From Pseudeuparius sepicola (Eukaryota > Arthropoda > Insecta > Coleoptera > Anthribidae), in NCBI GenBank assembly GCA_963920635.1, contig OY987303.1, forward strand, positions 46,189,223-46,253,222: a stretch of DNA of 64,000 nt. The letters are read 5' to 3'. Below the pieces are notes generated by a model. That model saw only the letters and a list, made by a program, of their open reading frames with translations. It was not told where the DNA came from and did no database searches. Position 1 is the first letter of the stretch. Each line of letters begins with the position of its first letter. Shown piece by piece: positions 10,167-19,288 of this stretch. The position numbers were made by a program, and so were the translations under genes.

Positions 10167-10496
10167 TCAGCCCATGCCTAACTTGCGTTTAGTTTTCATT
10201 GTTGTAGTAACAAACCAAGCAGCTGCCTTTTCACCTAGTTTTGCGTCCTTAGACTTAACTCTTTGCCAAGCTTTATTTTCTAGTACTAGATCGGCTTTAT
10301 GTCGATCATCTAAACAGGAAGATTTCGAATATTCTATGTCGTGTTCCTTGCATGCAACGTCGAGAGGGTCTCCCCTAGCTAATCTCTTGTTTAGCTTAGT
10401 TCCAGGTCCGCAATATTGGTATCCAGGAATGTGCAATTCAGCTGGTAGATTACTGTCAAGGGTATTAACCAAACCGTCTCCTGTGAATGATAACAT
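10167..10496 (-). CDS. Parvovirus-type phospholipase A2 domain protein
   Basis: 109 residues. The calcium-binding loop YCGPG is at 28-32 and the catalytic His-Asp pair is in CKEHD at 49-53, followed by a Lys/Ala-rich helix. This compact PLA2, lacking most disulfides of secreted enzymes, is known from parvovirus VP1, where it breaches the endosomal membrane, and also from adintovirus virion proteins. The catalytic residues are intact. It is the first ORF of the virion block, with a TATA-like box and CAGT about 30 bp apart just upstream. It ends at a TGA directly followed, in frame, by the core-protein ORF. The hexon- and penton-like neighbours argue for a Polinton/adintovirus origin rather than a densovirus one. 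Confidence 0.8.
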   Translation of the reverse strand: MLSFTGDGLVNTLDSNLPAELHIPGYQYCGPGTKLNKRLARGDPLDVACKEHDIEYSKSSCLDDRHKADLVLENKAWQRVKSKDAKLGEKAAAWFVTTTMKTKRKLGMG

Positions 10497-10499
10497 TAC

Positions 10500-10535
10500 A
10501 CTGAATGCAAGTCTTTACACGAAAATATATTTATA
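10500..10535 (-). promoter_or_regulatory. TATA box and CAGT initiator before the PLA2 ORF
   Basis: On the minus strand TATAAATA (10535-10528) is followed about 30 bases later by CAGT (10503-10500), and the ATG is at 10496. TATA plus CAGT is the usual insect and insect-virus start-site layout. From 10540 to 11190 I see no gene, only AT-rich sequence. Confidence 0.5.
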
Positions 10536-11193
10536 AGTTCCAATCATCAGTAACTTATTTTCCCAAACTCGCTTAAATTTATTCTTTAACTGTTCACCAC
10601 ATCAAAATATTTATATAATATCCGAGCGCGTTAAGATTTTACTTAAACGAACCTCGGGAAAGTGTGTTTATATACCTAAATGTTTTATAAAGTTTAATTT
10701 CGTATAATGAAACGTCTTTATTGCAGATCCGCTTGCTTTAATTCACCACCAAATATTGAATCATCGATGCCTGCGCTGGAGAACTCTTAATTTTAATTTA
10801 TATAAAGTTTAAAACACTTTCGCACTTAGCCCGTAAATATTTAAGTTAGTATAATTTTCAATTTAGATTGAGCCTTGCAACTGATGACTCATAAAAGTAC
10901 CGCTATTTATGAATGGGTTATTATTTCACATTTTAAACAAAGCACGTTGCTGTCTTTCACTGCTATCGAATTATGGATCCTTTGATCCAGTTACTTTGTG
11001 AGTCATACCATCGTTGTTTAATTCACAGCAAATAAAGATTGGAATTCGAATTATTTGTTTTATTTACAACATTTTCTCGTTACTCATAATAAAATAATTA
11101 CGAGATATTTTCTAACATTTAAAACACATGACGTTGGCTTTTATATTCCTTTATTAAGTACGTTTTATGACTAAAACATTCAGATGTCCCATG

Positions 11194-11535
11194 TTAATTT
11201 TCTATTCCCCCAATGAGATTTTTCACTATTTCAAACTGATTGGCCTTGCGGTTTTTCCCCATATCCACTTGTCCTTTGTAAACCAGCGAGTATTTTTCAC
11301 TGCAAAAATATTCGAGGCACTGTTTGAACGCCTGTGTCACTCTGTTCGGTAGGAAAATGACACTATCCTCCAACTCCAGCAAAATGGCCTCCCCGAACTT
11401 TGTTTGCACCACCCTGCCAGAGAGAATTTTCATCGGCACGCCTTAATCCAATTCCACCAAATTTACGGTCGGTTTCTGAGACAAGCAACCAACTTTGTTG
11501 ATGGTTTTCAAATCCATTTCTTTGCTGCAAGCCAT
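11194..11535 (-). pseudogene. Small conserved virus-associated protein (possible OB-fold), one stop
   Basis: ATG at 11535, 30 codons, a TAA at codon 31 (LVELD then stop), then open in the same frame to 11194 (113 codons in all). The second part reads KILSGRVVQTKFGEAILLEL, FLPNRVTQAF and SEKYSLVYKG, a beta-strand-rich pattern that could be an OB fold. I recall such small proteins near Polinton-like cassettes in arthropods but cannot name a function; single-stranded DNA binding would be a guess. It is on the same strand, about 660 bp upstream of the virion genes. Confidence 0.45.
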
Positions 11536-11885
11536 CTTAGCTCAACTCGGCTACTCAACTCCACACAACAGCAAACTATGTCTTTTATCAAAGCTAGAGG
11601 GGTGGGGGGGGATGATAGGTTTTTCCAGGAAACCCCGCCCAACTTGAACCAAAATTCCCAGAAGTAAGCCACTCTGGAGCACTTTGACCTTTGACCTCTA
11701 AGCCCCACCCCCTGACCTTGAAGCGATTCTCGGAAATTAATCTTGAAGCTATTTTAGGAAACCACGCCTCTTGACCTTGAACACCAATTCCCAGAAACCT
11801 CACTTGAGCTTCACAGAAACGTTAACCTTGAACCCACCATCGCGACTTCTCAACAAACAACGACCTTGGCGGCCATTTTGTTCTC

Positions 11886-11912
11886 GTACCCGCTTTGCAG
11901 CGGGTACGGGTA

Positions 11913-11943
<31 letters not shown>

Positions 11944-11944
11944 G
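11886..11944. repeat. GTACCCGCT hairpin followed by an (ATT)n microsatellite
   Basis: A perfect 9-bp stem (GTACCCGCT / AGCGGGTAC, 11886-11907) directly precedes about ten ATT units. A hairpin fused to a microsatellite is often the tail of a short dispersed repeat. The DNA from 11560 to 11880 is a patchwork of accttgaa-type repeats without a gene. Confidence 0.75.
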
Positions 11945-12149
11945 TGGCTATAATAAAAAGAGAATCATAGAAATCGGTTCAATATGAAATTTCATCCCTT
12001 ATTTGTCGGACCATATAATTCCCTTGGGTATGGGGGGGATCCGGCCCCCTGTCAAAAAGATAGGGGGTTTTGCTGCCGCGGCATATGACAGGGGGCTCGG
12101 ACAAAGGCCCTGACCGCCAATTCTCAAGCCCCTTTTCACAAGCGTGGAC

Positions 12150-12235
12150 CTTTTTCAAACGCCCCCCGCCGCCGCCGCCACCGCTGGTCGAGACCGCCGC
12201 CGCCGCCGCCGAGACCGCCGCCGCCCGGGGCACCA
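12150..12235. repeat. GCC/GGC trinucleotide-rich block
   Basis: Runs of ccgccgccgcc, interrupted by gagacc units. They create a poly-Ala/Gly ORF on the minus strand and a poly-Pro/Ala ORF on the plus strand, neither with support as a gene. It lies just outside the left arm of the following inverted-repeat element. Confidence 0.8.
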
Positions 12236-12259
12236 CGCTGGGACGGCGGGAACGCCGCC

Positions 12260-14507
12260 CGCGTTTTTACAAATCCTATACTAAATGAGTCAGGAGGTTG
12301 ACTGAAATCGAATAGCTTTTGTTTACGGAAAATTATTTACAAAACCTACTCTATTGCGGTGCAGAAGTTGACCATATTCGTATAGAATTTGCAAATTTCA
12401 TTTACGTTAAACATATAGAACAAAAGTCTATGCTATTTAAGTCTCGGTTGAAGTCATTTGGTTATAGGGGATATTTTGTGGCTTTCATTAATTTTAAATT
12501 AGTAAGCTCTAAGGCTGTATGATTTGATGCGTTTTTGAAATAATTTTTTGAAAGGATTCTAATAAAGAAAGTGTTTATGATGGTTAAATGTCACAAAAAA
12601 TCATTCAAAATTCGTTATTAAAAACAAAGGCGAAAATTGTATTATTGTGTATTTTTAAATATTCAGAAACGCATATATTTTACATTTTTAAATAATCATA
12701 ATATTTAAAAAAATCATATTAAGTTAAACTCATAGTTCCTAATGCATCCTTTGTTTTTAAGTGGGCGATTATTTTTTTTGCCTAACTGACACATATATAA
12801 CTTGCGAAATTCACAACGAACGCACTTATTAAACACTTTATTCACGATCCAATCAGTGTTTGAACTGCGAGAAAAGTCTTTTATAAAGTTTTCGCTTTTC
12901 TGTTCACATGAGTCACCTTTTTTCAACTGACACTGAAATTTTGCTACATACTGATCTTCACATTTCTCTTCAAAGGTGAAATAGTGTATTTCACCATCCA
13001 CAATATCACTTAAAACTGTTATAGCGCTTTTTGCGTTCACGTCCGATTTTCCCTTTTTAATACCCACCGGTGGACTTCCTCATAGCCTCTTTTCGTTAAG
13101 AAAGGAAAAATCGGACCTCCGGTGAAACGGATGCTCAGGCGCCAGTTTTTTAGAGCGGTATGCTCCGCTGTGCTCAGATAACTTTCAGTCAGAGAAAATA
13201 ATTTCCAAAGTTCAATGGTGTATCGAGGGTAGGGTGTAAGTAAAATATTTAAAAGTTTTACACGGTATATTATTTGTTTACATAGGATTTCTTAAGGATA
13301 TTTACAAAACAAAAGGAAATTAAGACGGCCGGCCCAGAGTGGTCCACGAATCTGTAAGCAAAGAAAAGAATATTTATGTAAGCGGGTCTCTTTTGTCATT
13401 CAGATGCGGTGTGTGTTTCATGCGGAAAGCAAGCTCAGAAACTAACGGTTAAAAAAAAATTAGGAAACGTGCGATGTTACTTTATCAAAAGAAAATCAAA
13501 GTTTTTAAAGGTTAATCCTATCCTATTCACTGAATCACTAGCTCTAGGGTATTTGTTTAGACGGAAAGTTGAAGTTGGTCAAAGAAAAGCTCGTTCTCCC
13601 AACTTCGGGTTTAGGGTAGGTTCTAGGAAAGGTCAGGCTAGGGCGGAACAACCTACTAATACTCACCAAGATTGGTATCGGATGAAGGAGAGCCTCCGTG
13701 GCAGCCGCAGCCTATTTATATCGTGTGGCGGCGCTACCATCGGCGAGTGTGCTGGCCGCCCATTGGCCGGGGCTGCGGCGATGAATCGGGTGATCGTCCC
13801 CACTCTTCCGGTAGCCAAAACGGCTGCCGGAGGCTAGAGTGGCCGTTAGGGGTAGTTGCATTCCCCATAGGGCTCGGACGGTGGTCTCTCTGGCTCGGGC
13901 ATGTCCAATATACCCGGGCTTCCAAAAAGAACGGCGGCTCTAGCTGCAATTTGAATTAGTAACCCGGTTCTACCCCTTTTCGGTATCCCACAACCCTTAT
14001 GGTAACATAAGCATCCATTATTCGGCGGCGGAAAGCCGGAAACTAATCAAAACCAGGATTTAATTAAATGCAATAAAACTGGAATGTCGGCCTACTATGT
14101 AGAAAAAGTCATCGGTGTGGAGATAAAAAACTACCACGGTGGATAGCCGGCCGCTAAGAATAGCGCGGCGAGGAAATAAGTGGGAAACGGGAAATTAGTA
14201 ACTTCGTTACACTGTTTTATTCATTTCTTAAAAACGCTACGAAGTTTACAGTGTAGGTACAAGTAATATTCTAACCTCAAAATTACAATTTTGCATTGCG
14301 CGTGCTTACACGATAAACGCGACGACTGAAACAGATTAGATTTTGTTACTGCGTTCGCTGCTATAAATTACTTGGCAAATTCTATACGAATATGGTCAAC
14401 TTCTGCACCGTAATAGAGTAGGTTTTGTACATAATTTTCCGTAAACAAAAGCTACTCGATTTCAGTCAACCTCCTGACTCATTTAGTATAGGATTTGTAA
14501 AAACGCG
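12260..14507. mobile_element. 2.2-kb element with ~135-bp inverted repeats
   Basis: The left arm (12260 to about 12397) begins gcgtttttacaaatcctata. Its reverse complement forms the right arm (about 14374-14507), with scattered mismatches. The interior holds a 118-codon ORF remnant on the minus strand and a GC-rich segment (13600-13960). I could not find a clear target duplication, and the arms are subterminal to GC-rich flanks that differ, so the true ends may lie a little further out. Confidence 0.65.
12714..13067 (-). pseudogene. Fragment of an insect TE-type Cys-rich protein
   Basis: 117 codons with a pattern of FIKDFSRSSNTDWIV, then CVRCEFRKLYMCQ and a Cys-Ile-Arg-Asn tail. A helix with SSNT and an aromatic, followed by a cysteine knuckle, resembles N-terminal regions of large uncharacterised TE proteins in aphids and other insects that carry SWIM zinc fingers. 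The identification is tentative and no more of that protein is visible. It lies inside the 12.26-14.51 kb inverted-repeat element, which it may have encoded. Confidence 0.3.
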
Positions 14508-14881
14508 CCCCGCCCGGCGCAGCTCCCGGCTGGCACGCGAGGGAGATGTATATGGTATAAACATATATTATCAAGCGCTGCGAATTATTGTATATGCTAC
14601 CAGTTTCGATATTTGTTTAACTATTCACAGCAAATAAAGATTGAAATTTATATGATTGACCCTTTGGGGTGGAATTTTTTCTTCAAATTTAAATGGGACC
14701 ATTCTGTAGGTAGACCCTTTCAAATAAAAAAAAGAATTGTCCAAATCGGTTTATAAATAACAAAGTTCTGAGGTAACAAACATAAAAAAACATACAACCG
14801 AATTGATAACCTCCTCCTTTTTGAAGTCGGTTAAAAAATCACTAAATCACACCCCATTTTATTATATGTATTGTTTATTTT

Positions 14882-15275
14882 TTATAACATTAGCAACTTT
14901 TCGAAGTTTTCATCGCTGAGCCTGTTACGCCTTGGCGTTAAAATTTGTCCTCCTGAACTAAAGAGGCGCTCCACTGGCGTAGATGATGGTAAAACCGTGT
15001 TATATTTTTTGCCTCATCGATTGCACAAAGCATGTAATCCTATTTGAATTACAATAAACTTAAAATTAATTTTTGCCCATAGGAACGGTTTAAAAATTTA
15101 ATATAGGCACGTAGCACGCCTTGGTATCAAAAAATGTATCTAGTATCTAAGTATCTAGATACTTTCAAAAGGATCTAGATACTAAAACAGATTCTGATTT
15201 TTGTAAGTATCTAGATATGTATCTAGGTACATAAAAAGTATCTAGATACATGTATCTCGATACATTACATCACTG
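14882..15275 (-). mobile_element. hAT transposon remnant: dimerisation domain plus terminal repeats
   Basis: On the minus strand 14997-14882 encodes the end of a hAT transposase ([20 protein letters not shown], then [10 protein letters not shown] and TAA), the classic hAT dimerisation block. At 15120-15270 lies a cluster of GTATCTAGATAC-type palindromes, which are subterminal motifs, ending in CATCACTG at 15275, i.e. a CAGTGATG-type hAT terminus read on the minus strand. The other end is not visible, so the copy is truncated or internally deleted. The stretch 14508-14880 contains only a gaagtcggttaaaaa tail of another dispersed repeat. Confidence 0.8.
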
Positions 15276-16221
15276 CCTGTACTCAAGATATTGACAAGAC
15301 TGAGTCGCTGCACTCTCATGAGCGCTACAGTGGGTATTGTTCCTTCCTACCGCATGCTGCCGCCACCACCCGACCATTAGGTACTATTGTTTTGGGAATA
15401 GCTATTCAACCGCAATTGTGACTTTTTTAACATACCTCGAATTAATTTTACTGATATGAATCAGCTGCGATGGATTAACTATTCACAAAATCAATGCTCT
15501 TAAGTAAACTAGTAATCTGTAATAATTGCATTACCGGCGCTAAATTTCTGACAGCCAACGCCGTCAGCGCCCAGCGGCCAGTCAGTAAACTAAGCAATTA
15601 TGTTATAATAACCACTGTCAGGCTGTTCTGTTGCTTAGAACAAAAAAAAAAACAATGAAAAAAAAAACGAAAATGTGCAAAATATGGATCGCGATAACGT
15701 AGTTACGCGTTGCCGGGAGCAATATTCTCGTGCAATTCAAGGTTACTTTATGGGAAAGTTAGGACTTTCCCCCACTCTTAAGCAAAACCAAAGGTAGTCC
15801 CTCTGCACCGGCAACATCGCGCGACGGTGCCGCTCTCACCAGCTGGCCTTCAGCTTGATGCCAGTGGCGTATCAAAAGGAACAACACAGGTATTGGTAAC
15901 CGAAAACGAGAACACAAACATAACAAAAATGCGATGCACCAACGTACTCCACAAAGTTCCGTCATTTCATTGCACAAACATTAAAATGAAGAAATATCCG
16001 AAAACAGCCAATTCACATGTAAAGGCTACCAACTTAAATTCTGCCTTCCGCCCCCTCGCCTTTCTCAACCTCCTTTCCTACCAAGCCGTCGAATGTCCTA
16101 ACCTTCCTATAAACTAACCTTGATGCAATTTATAAGTTGTGGTACAAATGTGTGTGCGGAAATTCGCGAAAAGACCTCAAGCAAATACACTTGGATTCAT
16201 GATCTGAATACAACATTTTAC

Positions 16222-17226
16222 CAGTGGCGGATACAGGGGGGGGGGCGGGGGGGGACAACCGCCCCTCCTTTTTCTATTACAACCGGAGTATTATTAGGTA
16301 ATCTAATCTTTAATTGTACACTAGAAATAAAATTAATTTGTAATACAAGGTTGGCAGCAATGTTTTGGACGTATTTAGCATGTCCGGCAGAAATGTCAGA
16401 ACTTGTGACAGATGCCTAATTTTAACCTTGATATTCGATCTCTGTGTCTGTGGCTCTAAAATAACTTCAAACACAGAAACTATAACTATAGCCTTTTTCT
16501 ATGCTTCAAAGAACAGAGTTTATTGTTAATTTCTATCTATTTAAATTTGGGATTCGTGTATGTAAAATGTAAATTCTGTTGATTACGGCCCTGTCCTCCG
16601 TCACCTAGCAGTCACCTTTTAGGGAATTCTAGGGACATGAAATATTTAGGTACCTGTCATAATCTAGTGTACAATTAAAGAGCGTTTTTAGTATATTTTC
16701 CATTTTCCCCAGTTTCTCAATAACACCAGTACGAAGTTGCATTGCGGCAACGGCAAGAAAATTTTTGAGCATACTTGCCAGTTTCCCGATAAGCAATGAA
16801 TTGACGGAAATAAATTTTTCTTCACTAAAAGGAATTAAAACTTGGTTACGTACCTATATGGTCCAAAAAACACTAAGTAATTTAGCCCTATTAAATATAC
16901 ACCGCAATCTACCCATGAATGAAGAAAATATCAGTTTGCGCGACAGAAGAGAAAATAGGATTTTATTTTGTGATAAGTAGGTACATTATTTTTATCTAAG
17001 GAATTATTGTTTCTTTTGTGATTTTGTTTTGTTATGTTTACCTATTATTTAAGTTTGCGTTTTATTTTGTTTGGGTAAACATTTTTTTTATGTTTTCTAT
17101 AGAAATAAACTATTTATTTTTCACAAAAATACATATTATATTCTAAAAATTTCCTTTACCCCGACCCCTCAGGAAAAAAAATTACTACGCCGCCCCCCCA
17201 TTTAGATTTGCCTGGATCCGCCTCTG
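16222..17226 (+). mobile_element. hAT element with 8-bp target duplication
   Basis: The ends are CAGTGGCGGATACAGG and CCTGGATCCGCCTCTG, flanked by cattttac (16214-16221) and cattctac (17227-17234), an 8-bp duplication with one change. Length is 1005 bp. It contains the C-terminus of a hAT transposase on the plus strand and G and C runs next to each end. Internal segments (16280-16700) recur in inverted orientation in the hAT element at 32.1-33.8 kb, so both belong to one family. From 15290 to 16213 I see no gene. Confidence 0.88.
16740..16980 (+). pseudogene. hAT transposase C-terminal fragment
   Basis: The reading frame contains SSLKGIKTWLRTYMVQKTLS and LALLNIHRNL, the hAT dimerisation region as found in ZMYM/DUF4371-type transposases. 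Only about 70 codons survive. It sits inside the hAT element with the 8-bp duplication and is oriented with it. It lacks the catalytic domain, so the copy is non-autonomous. Confidence 0.8.
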
Positions 17227-18730
17227 CATTCTACTAAGATGTTTGAAGTGTTATAGCGCCTGCCCTTTGTAGAATTAAGACTGAATATACCAATAATGCA
17301 GATGAGAGGTAGGTATTTATTATTTCTTCAGTTTCACCTACCACGAAAAAATTATTGGAATGGGGCAACATAGCTCTCCAGTGCCAACCTTGACGGTTGA
17401 CATTGAAGCAGAAGCGTCGAGTTATTCGGGTATTAAGGTTTAAACATCGAGAAACAAATTTGTTTCGCATTTTCCTTTTTAGTAGACGTCCCCACTGTGT
17501 GGTTAAAATTTTTTACATCAGGACTGAGTCACCCTGTATAATTACTTACCATTTTACTGGGAACACTATAGATACAAATCATTATGTTGAATTAATAAAA
17601 GAACTCTGTCATTTTGGATCATGTTTCGCTAAAAATTTGGCTATAATTATAGCAATCAATTATTCATTAAATATCTACTAGCTCAAATATCAATTTCTCA
17701 TTAAAGGATTCTTATTTGGTTTTTAAACTAGGTACTATAGGTTTGCGATAATTGCCTTAATTTAATAAAGAAATTATTTTTTTAGATATTTTATATGTTG
17801 CTTTCCAGACGTTGAAAGATGAAAATATTTAGTGTAGAAATTGAAGTGTAATGACAGCGATCACATGTGTGAACTGGGAGATGTTTTCCAATTTATAAAC
17901 GTTTTTCATTTATACCAACAGTAGTAAAAATTATCCATTACGAAGAAAGTGTAATGTAATAATATCAGAAAAATAAAAATTCTATCACTTAGCAGGTATC
18001 ATGTTGCTTACAGATTCCTTAAACCTTTTTAGTTTTCTGAACGGGACGACTTAAATCAGTTGACTGTGTTACAATGGGTAAATATTTAATAGTATATTAT
18101 ACACTTAGGTTGAGAAGTGAGCCTATGGTTTCCATTAAAAAATATATATAACTTTGGTTCATATCTCAAAAACTATTAACGCTACAAAAAAACTAATTAT
18201 TCCATTCGATTCTACGCCAAAAAATCTATAAAAATAGTTGATTAAATTTGTCGATATATATATAAGTTGTAGCCAGGAGAGAGGTTTCCAAAAAATCGAA
18301 AATTTCAGTCCTGCGCCAATGCGCGGAAACTATAAAACTTATCTAAAATCTGATTGGTCCACCAAATTCCTCTCAAAAAAGTAGTACAGTGACGTGAAAA
18401 CCGCAACCCTCTAGCTTTAATAATAACCGAGATTTTTGAGAAAAACACCCAAAAACACCTAAAATGGGACACCCTGTACATACCCAGGTATGCCCCCCCC
18501 TTCCGCAAATGGATATGACCGCGCCTGCATATTATAGTATATATTATATTTATAGGAACTTGAATTTTCAACAATATGTTATCCCGAGGGACCACTTGTA
18601 AGTTTCCCTTCAATCTACTCAACATCGATGCACTGTTCAACCCTCTTCGAGGTTTGTAGGCGAAATGAGGCACCTAAATCTGCCACTATCTGGCGGTCTA
18701 TAAATGCGGCTAGGTAAGTAAATGTCATAT

Positions 18731-18795
18731 GTAACCACAATGGTCTAGTCGCATGATTCTCGCTTTGGGTGTGAGAGGTCTCGGTTGTGGCTACT
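18731..18795 (+). pseudogene. tRNA-Pro(UGG)-like sequence, degenerate T arm
   Basis: Matches tRNA-Pro through the D arm (tggtctagtcgcatgatt), the anticodon stem and loop (ctcgctttgggtgtgag, anticodon TGG) and the variable region, then shortens in the T arm (gtctcggttgtgg) without a full TTC loop. A T run that could end Pol III transcription follows at about 18795. It is probably a decayed tRNA gene or the head of a tRNA-derived SINE. The acceptor stem is poor. Confidence 0.6.
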
Positions 18796-18916
18796 TTTTT
18801 TATTTTTTAAATCACATTTTCCAAAAGGAAAAATATTCATAATTTTTGTAGTTAATTTATTTAACAAGTTTGGTTGTCAAATCACGCCTAAGCACTGAAT
18901 AATTATATTATTTGCA

Positions 18917-18960
18917 ACTTGTTGAACTGTCTTCCTAAACTTGTTGAACTGTCTTCCTAA
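18917..18960. repeat. 22-bp perfect tandem duplication
   Basis: The unit acttgttgaactgtcttcct plus aa is present twice with no mismatch, so the event is recent. The surrounding DNA (17235-19130) otherwise contains only the tRNA-Pro-like sequence and short TE fragments such as gggacaccctgt. Confidence 0.95.
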
Positions 18961-19288
18961 ATACAAATCGTGATATATATACAATATATTACCCCTGAAA
19001 AGACCAACTCATTAAGAAATCGCTAGCAATGTAATCAGTACCTAAACATTACACTCAGAACAGACTCATTCGCCTTCATGGAATCAACACTATAGGTGAA
19101 GAAATAGAAGGATATCGATTAGAATTTTAAAGAATTTATTTTATGATTTATTTAGAGAGTACAAAAATCAGTGTTAATTTTTTATATCTACTATGATACA
19201 AAATGGATGATCATGAACATATTTACAAAAAATGATTTAATAATTATTACATTGCACTTAACTCTCGCACTTATTAACACGATGGTTT

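Noticed and set aside
10167..10496. Densovirus VP1 insertion as the source of the PLA2
   Set aside because: No parvovirus NS1 or VP2 sequence is near, while hexon-, penton- and adenain-like genes are next to it on the same strand.
5060..11535. Reassigned stop codon (TAA read as an amino acid) in the viral cassette
   Set aside because: The host genes here end with TAA or TGA as usual, and frameshifts and a deletion accompany the stops; decay is simpler.
11979..12288. Poly-Ala/Gly and poly-Pro ORFs on the two strands
   Set aside because: Produced by the GCC-rich repeat; no start context, splice site or conserved part.
15120..15275. GTATCTAGATAC cluster as a regulatory site array
   Set aside because: Adjacent hAT transposase tail and a CACTG terminus show these are transposon subterminal repeats.
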